Positions 7,009-14,493 are shown, counted from the first letter of the stretch. The stretch is DNA of 18,523 nucleotides from JBBQSN01 sp038213835 (GCA_038213835.1 JBBQSN010000064.1:1-18523); one strand, 5' to 3'. Program-made: numbers and translations. Notes: generated from the letters alone by a model not told the origin.

Positions 7009-8549
7009 TCCGCGTCGTCATCGCCACCGAGGACCAGGCGCTCGGCCAGGAGCTGCAGCGCACCGTCCTCGAGGTCTCCGACACCGAGGTCGCGTTCATC
7101 GCGACCTCCACCGACGAGCTGCGGGCGGCCCTGCTGCGGATGGACCCAGACGTCGCGCTCGTCGACGAGCTGCTCGGCCCCGAGCCGGTGCTCTCCGTCC
7201 TGCGCGACCTCAGCGTGCGCCGGCCGGCCACGGCCATGCTGCTCGCGTCCAAGAACGCCGACGCCGAGGCGCTGACCAACGCGATGGAGGCCGGGGCGCG
7301 CGGCATCGTCACGCTGCCCGCGACCTACGCACAGCTCGAGACCCGGCTGCTCTCGGCACAGGCCTGGTCCACCCAGATGCGTCGGATCCTGTCCCAGGGC
7401 ACCGGCGGCCAGGGCTTCGACGACGACACCGGTCGCGGCCGCCTGATCGGCGTCGCCGGCGCCAAGGGCGGGGTCGGCACCACCACGGTGGTCACGCACA
7501 TGGCCCTGGACGTCGCCCGCACCGTCGCCTCGCTGAGCATCTGCCTGGTCGACCTGGACCTGGAGAAGGGCGACGTGCCCGGCCACGTGGAGGTGCGGCA
7601 CCGGCTCGGGATCTCCGACCTGGCGAAGGTCGCCGACGACCTGTCGCCCGGGACCGTGGCCGACGCCATGACCCAGCACGAGTCCGGCGTCGACATCCTG
7701 CTCGCGCCGCCGGACATCCGGGAGGTCGAGGCGGTCACCTCGGCCGCGCTGCGCCAGATCGTCGCCGCCCTGCGACGTCAGTACGACCTCGTCCTGGTCG
7801 ACCTCGGCTCGCACGTCACGCCCGCCCAGGCCACGGTGCTCGAGCTCGTCGATGAGGTCGTGCTCGTGGTCAACCCCGACGTCGCCTCCATGCGGGGCAT
7901 GCGTCGCACGATCAACGCCTGGGACTCCCTGGGCGTGAGCAAGGAGGCGGACATCCGGGTCCTGCTCAACCGCGCCAGCAAGCAGGTGACGGTCTCGATG
8001 GAGACCGTGCGCCAGCTCACCAAGGCCTCGGTCATCCCGGTCGCCCTGCCGGCCGGCTTCCGGCGCCTCGAACCCGCACTCAACGCGCGCGACCCGCTCG
8101 CGGTCCGGGGCCAGTGGTGGAGCGAGCTGCGCAAGATCGGGAAGGAGATCGGACTCGTGCCTGGAACCGCAACGCCGACACCGACCGAGAAGGAGCCGTC
8201 ATCGCGCCGCCGCGCCCGCGACGAGGGTGCCGTCACCCTCGAGTGGGCCGGCATGCTGCCGGTGTTGATCCTGGTCGTCATGCTGATGCTCTACTTCGCG
8301 GCCGTCGGGACCGGCGCGGTCCTGCAGCAGCACGCCGCAGGCGCCGCCACCCGGGCGGCCAGCCTGGGCCACGACCCGCAGCAGGCCGCCGAGGACGCCC
8401 TGCCCCGTCCGTTCCGGGACGAGGTCGACGTCACCCAGACCTTCCGGGGCCTCGAGGTCTCGCTCGGCATCCCGGGGTTCGAGAAGGGCAAGTTCCTGGG
8501 GCTGCCGACCGAGTTCGTCACCGTCCGCGACGTCGTGGAGGAGCCGTGA
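7005..8549 (+). CDS. cpaE: CpaE/TadZ ATPase fused in frame to a TadE-like pseudopilin
   Basis: A single open frame of 514 residues. Residues 1-125 form a degenerate receiver-like domain (D54 kept, the conserved lysine missing). Residues 145-380 form a MinD/ParA-like ATPase with deviant Walker A KGGVGTTT starting at K154 and LVDLDLEKGD, as in CpaE/TadZ, which localises the tad machine at the membrane. A Thr/Pro/Glu linker and RRRAR lead into DEGAVTLEW and a membrane helix near 415-437, a classic TadE-like pseudopilin. G408/A409 with Glu413 at +5 fits a prepilin peptidase site. CpaE and TadE are normally separate proteins. An in-frame GTG at 8157 could start the pseudopilin alone. GTG start and TGA stop both sit in four-base overlaps with neighbours. 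Confidence 0.88.
   Translation: MIRVVIATEDQALGQELQRTVLEVSDTEVAFIATSTDELRAALLRMDPDVALVDELLGPEPVLSVLRDLSVRRPATAMLLASKNADAEALTNAMEAGARGIVTLPATYAQLETRLLSAQAWSTQMRRILSQGTGGQGFDDDTGRGRLIGVAGAKGGVGTTTVVTHMALDVARTVASLSICLVDLDLEKGDVPGHVEVRHRLGISDLAKVADDLSPGTVADAMTQHESGVDILLAPPDIREVEAVTSAALRQIVAALRRQYDLVLVDLGSHVTPAQATVLELVDEVVLVVNPDVASMRGMRRTINAWDSLGVSKEADIRVLLNRASKQVTVSMETVRQLTKASVIPVALPAGFRRLEPALNARDPLAVRGQWWSELRKIGKEIGLVPGTATPTPTEKEPSSRRRARDEGAVTLEWAGMLPVLILVVMLMLYFAAVGTGAVLQQHAAGAATRAASLGHDPQQAAEDALPRPFRDEVDVTQTFRGLEVSLGIPGFEKGKFLGLPTEFVTVRDVVEEP
8157..8549 (+). CDS. Possible internal start giving a separate TadE-like pseudopilin
   Basis: In the frame of the CpaE-TadE fusion, GTG at 8157 is preceded by GGGAAGGAG (8139-8147), a strong ribosome binding site nine bases away. 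Initiation here gives a 130-residue pre-pseudopilin with a 24-residue leader ending RRRARDEG before the AVTLE motif, a normal leader length. The mature part (about 106 residues) has one membrane helix and an exported tail. The same DNA must also be read through as part of the fusion because no stop codon separates the two parts. Whether the start is used is unknown. Confidence 0.45.
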   Translation: MPGTATPTPTEKEPSSRRRARDEGAVTLEWAGMLPVLILVVMLMLYFAAVGTGAVLQQHAAGAATRAASLGHDPQQAAEDALPRPFRDEVDVTQTFRGLEVSLGIPGFEKGKFLGLPTEFVTVRDVVEEP

Positions 8550-8917
8550 CCGCCCGGCCCCCCCGGCGGCTGCGGGGCGAGCGCGGCGCCGCGACGCTCG
8601 AGCTGGTCGGGTACCTGCCGATCGCGCTGATCTTCCTGCTCGTCGTCTTCCAGGTCTGCGTCCTGATGTGGGCCATGGTCAGCCTGAACGAGGCCGCCCG
8701 GCAGGGCGCCCGCGCCCAGAGCCTGGGCCAGGACGGCTGCGGCGCCGCGCGGAGCACCCTGTCCGACTACCTCGACGTCGTCGGTTGCGTGCCGAAGGGC
8801 GGCAAGCAGATGTACACCCCCTCCAGCGTGACCGTCTCGGTCAAGGTCCCGGTCCCCTCCTTCATCGACGACTTCGTGCCCGACCCCGTGCTGACCCGGT
8901 CGGCGTACCTGCCGTGA
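8546..8917 (+). CDS. tadE: TadE-like pseudopilin
   Basis: The 123-residue product has a basic leader (MTARPPRRLRGERG), a prepilin peptidase site after G14 with Glu19 at +5 (G/AATLE), and one long hydrophobic helix at about 20-43. SLNEAARQGARAQSLG follows, the usual TadE pattern after the helix. TadE-like pseudopilins are minor components or initiators of the Flp pilus. Two cysteines (in QDGCGAAR and VVGCVPKG) in the exported domain could form a disulphide. The GTG start overlaps the stop of the fusion gene and is preceded by GGAGGAG. The stop overlaps the cpaF start. The preceding fusion supplies another pseudopilin, so the operon encodes two TadE-like proteins. Confidence 0.9.
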   Translation: MTARPPRRLRGERGAATLELVGYLPIALIFLLVVFQVCVLMWAMVSLNEAARQGARAQSLGQDGCGAARSTLSDYLDVVGCVPKGGKQMYTPSSVTVSVKVPVPSFIDDFVPDPVLTRSAYLP

Positions 8918-10296
8918 GGTCCTACCGGGAGTTCTCGGGCGACGACACGACCGCCGCGGCCCTGGCGGGCCAGGGCGAGCAGTCCGTCCTGGACGTCGAC
9001 AAGCCGCTGGTCGAGAAGTTCAAGAGCCTGCTGCTCGAGGAGGTCGACCTCCACGAGCTCAGCCGGCTCGAGGCTGCCCAGCGCCGGCTGCGGCTGGAGC
9101 GGGTGATCGCGCACCTGATCTCGCGCGAGGGCATCATCCTCAGCACCCGGTCCCGCAACCGGCTGGTGCGCCGGGTCGTCGACGAGTCGATCGGCCTCGG
9201 CGTGCTCGAGCCGCTGCTCGCCGACCCGGCGATCAGCGAGATCATGATCAACGGCCACGACGAGGTCTTCGTCGAGCGGTTCGGGCGGCTCGAGCGGCTC
9301 CCCAGCGGCTTCACGAGCAACGACCAGCTGATGCAGACCATCGACCGGATCGTGTCCACCGTCAACCGCCGCGTCGACGAGTCCAGCCCGATGGTCGATG
9401 CCCGCCTCCCCCCGGACTCCCGGCTCCCACGCGGCGCCCGTGTCAACGTCGTGCTGCCGCCGCTCGCGCTCAAGGGGCCGACCGTCACGATCCGGCTGTT
9501 CCCCAAGGCGCTCGGCCTGCCCGAGCTGCTCACGTACAAGAGCATCGACCAGCCCACGGCCGACCTGCTCGCGGCCTGCGTGCGGGCGCGGCTCAACGTC
9601 ATCGTCTCCGGGGGGACCGCCTCCGGGAAGACCACGATGCTGAACGCGCTGTCCGCGTTCATCCCCGAGTACGAGCGGATCATCACGGTCGAGGACGCCG
9701 CCGAGCTGGTGCTCGTCCAGCCGCACACCGTGCGGCTGGAGACGCGTCCGCCGAACGTCGAGGGACAGGGCCAGGTCACGATCCGCGACCTGGTCCGCAA
9801 CTCGCTGCGGATGCGGCCCGACCGCATCATCGTCGGCGAGGTCCGCGGCGGCGAGGCGCTGGACATGCTGCAGGCGATGAACACCGGCCACGAGGGCTCG
9901 CTCGCGACCGTGCACGCCAACAGCACCGACGACGCGCTGTCGCGGCTCGAGACGCTGGCGGCGATGTCCGACGTCGAGCTGCCGTTCGCGGCCGTGCACG
10001 ACCAGGTCAACGCCGCCGTCGACGTCATCGTCCAGCTCCTGCGCACCGCCGACGGCACCCGGCGCACGGTCGCGGTCGACTACCTGTCGTCCTCGCGCCG
10101 TGAGGACTTCCGGCTCTCGCAGATCATGCACTTCAGCCCCAAGGGCGGGGAGGACGGCCGAGGCGAGTTCATCCGGCACCCGGTGCCGCGCGCCTTCGCC
10201 GAGAAGCTGTGGTTCAAGGACGAGCAGCTGCCCGACGGGTTCGAGGTGATCCGCGGGGCAGGGGACGAGGGCGGGGGGGTGACGTGGTCGGGCTGA
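8914..10296 (+). CDS. cpaF: CpaF/TadA pilus assembly ATPase
   Basis: The 460-residue product is the secretion ATPase (VirB11/GspE-like superfamily) that powers Flp pilus assembly from the cytoplasmic face. Residues 1-150 include DPAISEIMINGHDEVFVERF, the N-terminal domain signature of CpaF. RVNVVLPPLALKGPTVTIR follows. Walker A is GGTASGKT (233-240, K239), the Asp box and Walker B region read DRIIVGEVRGGEALDMLQAM, and HEGSLATVHANS carries the conserved histidine. Length is normal. There is no ribosome binding site; the GTG start sits in a GTGA overlap, so translation is probably coupled to tadE. The last 13 bases overlap tadB. Confidence 0.96.
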   Translation: MRSYREFSGDDTTAAALAGQGEQSVLDVDKPLVEKFKSLLLEEVDLHELSRLEAAQRRLRLERVIAHLISREGIILSTRSRNRLVRRVVDESIGLGVLEPLLADPAISEIMINGHDEVFVERFGRLERLPSGFTSNDQLMQTIDRIVSTVNRRVDESSPMVDARLPPDSRLPRGARVNVVLPPLALKGPTVTIRLFPKALGLPELLTYKSIDQPTADLLAACVRARLNVIVSGGTASGKTTMLNALSAFIPEYERIITVEDAAELVLVQPHTVRLETRPPNVEGQGQVTIRDLVRNSLRMRPDRIIVGEVRGGEALDMLQAMNTGHEGSLATVHANSTDDALSRLETLAAMSDVELPFAAVHDQVNAAVDVIVQLLRTADGTRRTVAVDYLSSSRREDFRLSQIMHFSPKGGEDGRGEFIRHPVPRAFAEKLWFKDEQLPDGFEVIRGAGDEGGGVTWSG

Positions 10297-11207
10297 CCGT
10301 CCTGCTCCTCAGCGCCGCCTTCCTGCTCCTGCTGGCGGGTCTGGTCGACCTCGCTTCCGGCCCGCTCGCGCAGCGCCAGGCCGTCGGGTCGGTCCTGGAC
10401 GACGACGAGACCAGCGCCACCGCCCAGCGGGCGCGCGGGCTGGACCGCTGGTTCCGTCGCACCCGGCTCGGACGCTTCCTCGAGCACGAGCTCGCGCTCG
10501 CCGGCATCAAGCGCTCGCCCCTGGTCGTCGCGGCCGCCGGCGTGGCCAGCGCCATCCTCGCCGCGGTGCTGCTGTGGAACCTGCTGGCGCCGCTGTTCGG
10601 CGTCCTCGGCCTGCTGCTCGGCGCCTTCCTCGTGCGCGCCTTCATCCGGCGCGCCAAGGACCGGCGGCTGGAGGCCTTCATCGGCCAGATGCCGGAGATC
10701 GCGCGCGTGCTCGCGAACGCCACGCACGCCGGCCTGTCGATCCAGACCGCCATCGCCATCGCCGGGGACGAGCTCGACGACCCGGCGCGCAGCGAGCTGC
10801 AGCAGGTCGCCGTCAGCCTGTCCTTCGGCAACGACATCGAGTCGGCCCTGAACGAGATGCGCGACCGGCTGCCGTCCCGGGAGGTCGCGATCCTGATGAC
10901 CACGCTGCTCGTCAGCGCCCGGTCCGGCGGCTCGCTGGTGACCTCGTTGCGCACCATCGCCGACACCCTCGAGGACCGCAGGCAGACCCGGCGCGAGATC
11001 CGTTCCACGCTGGCGCAGGCGATCAGCACCGGCTACACGATGATCGGCCTGACCTTCGGCCTGCTGCTCCTGCTCAACGCCATCAACGAGCGAACGGTCG
11101 AGCTGATGACGCAGAACCCGATCGGCATCGCCGCCCTGGCCTTCGCGGGCACCTTGGACCTGGTCGGGTTCATCGCGATCCGCCGGATGACCAGGATCGA
11201 GCCGTGA
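10284..11207 (+). CDS. tadB: TadB, inner-membrane platform protein of the Flp pilus
   Basis: The 307-residue product has an N-terminal helix (VGLTVLLLSAAFLLLLAGLV), a paired hydrophobic stretch around 73-112, and a type II secretion F (GspF-like) domain containing FIGQMPEIARVLANATHAGL, SEALNEM-like and EVAILMTTLLVSARSGG segments. Two helices close the C-terminus. TadB and TadC together form the membrane platform on which CpaF acts. GTG 10284 is chosen because it starts right at the first helix; it lies 13 bases inside cpaF. The gene ends in GTGA overlap with tadC. Function is assigned from family and context. Confidence 0.92.
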   Translation: MVGLTVLLLSAAFLLLLAGLVDLASGPLAQRQAVGSVLDDDETSATAQRARGLDRWFRRTRLGRFLEHELALAGIKRSPLVVAAAGVASAILAAVLLWNLLAPLFGVLGLLLGAFLVRAFIRRAKDRRLEAFIGQMPEIARVLANATHAGLSIQTAIAIAGDELDDPARSELQQVAVSLSFGNDIESALNEMRDRLPSREVAILMTTLLVSARSGGSLVTSLRTIADTLEDRRQTRREIRSTLAQAISTGYTMIGLTFGLLLLLNAINERTVELMTQNPIGIAALAFAGTLDLVGFIAIRRMTRIEP

Positions 11208-12115
11208 CCGCCCTGCTGGTCGCCGTCCCGGCGCTGGTGGTGGTGGGCTGCATGGCGCTGCTCGTCGTGGGCTACCGCGGCCTGCGCGGTGACCCGGTCG
11301 ACGGTCTCGAGGTCGGCGACCTGGTCCTGCTCAAGGAGAGCGAGCGCGCGCGGGCCAAGGGGGCCGGGCCGATCTCCCGGATCGCCCGGCCGATCGCGCC
11401 GCTGCTGGTCCGGATGATGGGGCCGAACCTCGAGGCCAGGCTGCGCCGGACGATCGAGCTGGCCGGCCGTCCCGAGGGCATGACGGTCGAGACCGTGGCC
11501 CAGCGGATGGCCACCTGGGTCGTGATCGTGCTCCCGCTCATGGTCCTGTTCGTCGTGCAGGGCCAGTTCCTGCCGCTGCTGCTGTGCCCGCTGGCCGTCG
11601 TCGTGCTGCCCCTGGGCGGGATCGCCCGGGCGCGCCGGGTCCGCCAGGAGCGGATCGGGCGCGACCTGCCCGACTTCCTCGACGTCCTGGCCGTCACGGT
11701 GACGGCAGGCGTCGGCTTCCGGGCGGCCCTGGACACCGTGGCCCAGCGGTTCGGCGGCCCGCTCGCCGAGGAGATCACGCTCACGCTGCACCAGATCCGC
11801 AACGGCGCCAGCGTCCGGGACGCGTTCCGCAGGCTGCGCTCGCGCAACGACTCCGAGCAGCTCTCGACGTTCGTCACGGCGTACCTGCAGGCCGAGGAGC
11901 TCGGCGCCCCGCTGGCGGTCACCCTGAACCGGATCGCCCTGGACATGCGCCGCGACAGCGGCCAGCGCCAGCGCCAGCGGGCGGCGCGCGTCGTCCCCCG
12001 GGTCACCCTCATCACCTCGGTCGTGCTGCTCCCGGGCGCCCTGGCGGTGCTGTCGGTGGGCTTCGTGCTCGGCGCCGAGATCGACTTCAGCCAGTTCGGC
12101 GAGCTCTCCCCGTGA
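11204..12115 (+). CDS. tadC: TadC, second membrane platform protein of the Flp pilus
   Basis: The 303-residue product has an N-terminal helix (about 3-24), a hydrophobic pair near 100-140, a type II secretion F domain with RDLPDFLDVLAVTVTAGVGF, RNGASVRDAFRRL and FVTAYLQAEELGAPLA, and a C-terminal helix ending GFVLGAEIDF. The pattern fits TadC, partner of TadB. Both the start (GTGA with tadB) and the stop (GTGA with the histidine kinase) overlap neighbours, so the platform genes and the sensor kinase are made from one coupled transcript. Confidence 0.93.
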   Translation: MTALLVAVPALVVVGCMALLVVGYRGLRGDPVDGLEVGDLVLLKESERARAKGAGPISRIARPIAPLLVRMMGPNLEARLRRTIELAGRPEGMTVETVAQRMATWVVIVLPLMVLFVVQGQFLPLLLCPLAVVVLPLGGIARARRVRQERIGRDLPDFLDVLAVTVTAGVGFRAALDTVAQRFGGPLAEEITLTLHQIRNGASVRDAFRRLRSRNDSEQLSTFVTAYLQAEELGAPLAVTLNRIALDMRRDSGQRQRQRAARVVPRVTLITSVVLLPGALAVLSVGFVLGAEIDFSQFGELSP

Positions 12116-13353
12116 CGCCGCGGGACCGCTCCGTCCAGGACCTGCGCGGCAAGCTCGTCCAGGTCGCCTTCCTGGTCCGCCTGCTCGCCCTCAGCTACGG
12201 CCTGCTCGGCCTGGTGCTGGACCAGGGCGAGCGCCGTGCGGAGGCGGGTGAGATCGGCCTGTTCGTGCTGCTCGTGCTCACCAGCCACCTGGGCCTGCAG
12301 CACCACCGGGTGCGCGAGCTGATCGTGCGCCACCCCGTCCTGGCGCTGCTCGACCTGGTGCCGGTCTCGCTGACCCCGTTGGTGATGGGTCCCTCGAGCC
12401 CGCTGGTGCTCGTCGTGCTCAGCTCGGCGCTGCTGATCGGCGTGCTCTTCACGATCCGCACCGCGGTGCCGCTGGTCGCCCTCCTGGTCGCCAGCACGTC
12501 CCTGGCCGGGATCGACTCCGGCATCAGCTTCGTCGCGTCCCTGCGCGACCCGGTCGTGATGCTGTCCTTCGCCGCGCTCGGCGCGGCGATCCGCCGGCAG
12601 TCCGAGCAGCAGGTGCAGGTCCAGCACGACTCGACCCTGGCCCTGCAGGCCGCCGCCGCCGCCGAGGAGCGGCTGCGGCTCGCCCGAGACCTGCACGACA
12701 CCGTCGCCAAGTCGATCCAGGGTGTGGCCCTGACGGCCTCGGCGCTGCCGCGCTGGATGGAGCGCGACCCGGCCATCGCCGCCCGGCAGGCCCAGTCGGT
12801 GGCCGACGCCGCCAAGCAGGCCGTCACCGCCGCCCGCAACCTGCTGACCTCGCTGCGGATGGACGACCCGAACCGGCCGTTCGCCGACGTCGTCGACGAG
12901 TTCGTCTACCGCTGGGAGGCCGCCAGCGGGATCGAGGCGCAGCGCCTGATCGACGACGTCCCGCCGATCCCGCCCGGTCACCGGCACGAGCTGCTGTCGG
13001 CCGTCTCCGAGGCCCTGGAGAACATCGTCCGGCACGCCCCGGAGGCCCGCGTGACGGTGTCGCTGGAGCACGTCCGCGGTCGGGTCGTCGCCACCGTCGT
13101 CGACGACGGACCAGGATTCACCGCCGAGCGCGAGGAGGACGCCGTGGCCGACGGGCACTACGGACTGACCGGGATCCGCGAGCGCCTGGAGACCGTCCGG
13201 GGGAACGCCGTGATCCGCTCGGCCCCCGGGTTCGGCACCCAGGTGCGGCTCGAGGTCCCGGTGGTCGCACCTCCGCCGGCGGCGCCGCCCGCCCCGGCCG
13301 CGACCAGGCGCCAGCGCGCGGTCTCCGCGCGGACCAGGGAGGGCGTGGCATGA
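12112..13353 (+). CDS. Sensor histidine kinase, NarL-system (HisKA_3) type
   Basis: The 413-residue protein has about five hydrophobic segments in the first 165 residues, which probably form the sensor, then a coiled-coil-like linker. The dimerisation and phosphoacceptor box is RLARDLHDTVAKSIQG with H195. The ATPase domain shows the N box EALENIVRHA (N304), DDGPGF and GHYGLTGIRERLE. A Pro/Ala-rich tail follows. It should autophosphorylate and pass phosphate to the regulator encoded next, whose ATG overlaps its stop (ATGA). The gene is fused by overlap to tadC, so it is expressed with the pilus machine. The signal is unknown. Confidence 0.93.
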   Translation: MTPRDRSVQDLRGKLVQVAFLVRLLALSYGLLGLVLDQGERRAEAGEIGLFVLLVLTSHLGLQHHRVRELIVRHPVLALLDLVPVSLTPLVMGPSSPLVLVVLSSALLIGVLFTIRTAVPLVALLVASTSLAGIDSGISFVASLRDPVVMLSFAALGAAIRRQSEQQVQVQHDSTLALQAAAAAEERLRLARDLHDTVAKSIQGVALTASALPRWMERDPAIAARQAQSVADAAKQAVTAARNLLTSLRMDDPNRPFADVVDEFVYRWEAASGIEAQRLIDDVPPIPPGHRHELLSAVSEALENIVRHAPEARVTVSLEHVRGRVVATVVDDGPGFTAEREEDAVADGHYGLTGIRERLETVRGNAVIRSAPGFGTQVRLEVPVVAPPPAAPPAPAATRRQRAVSARTREGVA

Positions 13354-14000
13354 CGGACGTGGTGAGGGTGCTGGTGGTCGACGACAACCCGGTCGTGCGG
13401 TCCGGGCTGCTCGCGCTGCTCGGCCTGGACGACCGGCTCGACGTGGTCGGGGAGGCCACGAACGGCGACCAGGCGATCACGATGGCCCGGGCGCTGCGCC
13501 CTGACGTCACGCTGCTCGACGTCCAGATGCCCCGGCGCGACGGCGTCAGCGCCGCCGCAGAGCTCGCCGAGCTCACCCACGTGCTGATGACGACCTTCAG
13601 CGACACCCCCGAGGTGATCCACGCGGCCGTCGACGCCGGCGCCCTGGGATACCTCGTGCACGGCACGTTCGGCGAGGACGAGCTGGTGTCGTGCGTGCTG
13701 GCGGCGGCCGCCGGCAACGCCGTCTTCGGCGCACCCGCGATGGCCGCCCTGCGGGCCGGGCGGCCCAGCCAGGGGCGTAAACGGCCCGATCACGACCTCA
13801 GCACCCGGCAGGTCGAGATCATGGACCTCATCGCCCTGGGCGCCACCAACGCCGACATCGCCGGCGAGCTGTTCCTCGCCGAGAAGACGGTGAAGAACCA
13901 CATCAACCACATCTTCGCCCGGCTCGGCGTGCGGTCCAGGGCCGAGGCGGTCTCGCTCTGGCTGGGCGGCACCACGTCCGACCGGCTCAAGCCGCTGTAG
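13350..14000 (+). CDS. NarL/FixJ-family response regulator
   Basis: The 216-residue product has a receiver domain with acidic pair D11-D12, phosphoacceptor D57 (LLDVQMP) and TT at 81-82. A LuxR-type helix-turn-helix follows (LSTRQVEIMDLIALGATNAD, then EKTVKNHINHIFARLGVRSR). The invariant receiver lysine, normally in a YLLK motif, is replaced by histidine (YLVHG, H104), which may alter phosphorylation-dependent switching. It is co-translated with the kinase and stands directly before the Flp pilin promoter region, so the pilin gene is a likely target. That is inference from position. Confidence 0.94.
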   Translation: MTDVVRVLVVDDNPVVRSGLLALLGLDDRLDVVGEATNGDQAITMARALRPDVTLLDVQMPRRDGVSAAAELAELTHVLMTTFSDTPEVIHAAVDAGALGYLVHGTFGEDELVSCVLAAAAGNAVFGAPAMAALRAGRPSQGRKRPDHDLSTRQVEIMDLIALGATNADIAGELFLAEKTVKNHINHIFARLGVRSRAEAVSLWLGGTTSDRLKPL

Positions 14001-14042
14001 GTCCTTCCACCCTGCGACAGGGCCCACGACGGGCTCGCAGTT

Positions 14043-14068
14043 GGGCCCGAGGTTGGGTCCTCGGGCCC
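14043..14068 (+). terminator. Ten-base-pair perfect hairpin after the response regulator gene
   Basis: GGGCCCGAGG (14043-14052) and CCTCGGGCCC (14059-14068) are perfect inverted repeats with a six-base TTGGGT loop, 42 bases past the regulator stop. There is no T tract, so it is either a tail-less actinobacterial terminator separating the tad operon from the pilin gene or a dyad operator upstream of the pilin promoter. Confidence 0.5.
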
Positions 14069-14091
14069 GCTGCAGGCACCCGCCCGCTCCG

Positions 14092-14097
14092 TAAGTT
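14092..14097 (+). promoter_or_regulatory. Candidate -10 element for the Flp pilin gene
   Basis: TAAGTT fits TANNNT and lies about 90 bases before the pilin start, just after the hairpin at 14043-14068. The -35 region is not convincing, which would suit an activator-dependent promoter. A separate strong promoter is expected because the major pilin is needed in excess over the machine. Confidence 0.4.
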
Positions 14098-14103
14098 CAT
14101 CCT

Positions 14104-14120
14104 CGTACCCAGACGGTACG
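14104..14120 (+). repeat. Inverted repeat in the pilin 5' leader
   Basis: CGTACC and GGTACG flank a five-base CAGAC spacer, seven bases after the candidate -10. It could be a binding site for a dimeric regulator such as the adjacent NarL-type protein, or a 5'-end hairpin stabilising the pilin mRNA. Confidence 0.4.
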
Positions 14121-14185
14121 CACCGACCGACAGGCCCTCCCCAGGGGGGATCAAGAGCCCGGGCCACCGGGGAAGGAGCACCACC

Positions 14186-14407
14186 ATGACCGCGAAGCTG
14201 ACCAAGGCCTACGTCACCGTCCAGCACCGCCTCGAGGACGTCGTCTCCCGCCGTGAGTCCGGCCAGGGCGCGCTCGAGTACGTCGGCATCCTCGTCGTCG
14301 TCATGCTCGTCTTCGCCGCCGTGTGGGGCGCCGTGAACGGCCAGACCGACGCGATCACCGGCAAGGTGGAGGAGCTCATCGGCCAGTTCCTGGATGGCAC
14401 CGGCTGA
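14186..14407 (+). CDS. flp: Flp-type major pilin precursor
   Basis: The 73-residue product has a 26-residue basic leader ending RRESG, then QGALEYVG with Glu31 at +5 and Tyr32 at +6 from the predicted cut at G26/Q27. This is the Flp pilin signature recognised by TadV-type prepilin peptidases. A hydrophobic helix (ILVVVMLVFAAVWGAV) and a short amphipathic tail complete a mature pilin of about 47 residues, typical for the family. The start has a strong GGGGAAGGAG ribosome binding site. The gene stands alone between two hairpins, consistent with a separately controlled, abundant transcript. Confidence 0.95.
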   Translation: MTAKLTKAYVTVQHRLEDVVSRRESGQGALEYVGILVVVMLVFAAVWGAVNGQTDAITGKVEELIGQFLDGTG

Positions 14408-14428
14408 TCCAGCCACCGCTGAACGCAC

Positions 14429-14460
14429 GGACCGGGCGGACCTCAGGGTCCGCCCGGTCC
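14429..14460 (+). terminator. Strong hairpin between the pilin and TadG genes
   Basis: GGACCGGGCGGACC (14429-14442) pairs perfectly with GGTCCGCCCGGTCC (14447-14460) around a four-base TCAG loop, a 14-bp GC-rich stem. Beyond one mismatch the outer ACGCA and TGCGT add five more pairs. TTGCGT follows rather than a T run. It probably ends most pilin transcripts or protects their 3' ends while letting some read-through reach the genes behind. Confidence 0.75.
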
Positions 14461-14493
14461 TTGCGTCGAACCGGCTAGGAGGGGGAGAACCAG

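Noticed and set aside
8914..11207. Possible type II secretion system rather than a tad pilus
   Set aside because: The ATPase is of the CpaF type and the neighbours are CpaB, CpaE, TadE and Flp; no secretin or type II pseudopilins are present.
11272..13158. Minus-strand open frame of 628 codons opposite tadC and the histidine kinase
   Set aside because: It is rich in His, Arg, Gln and Gly with no domain signature, and lies opposite two well-supported genes. High-GC third positions keep this antisense frame open.
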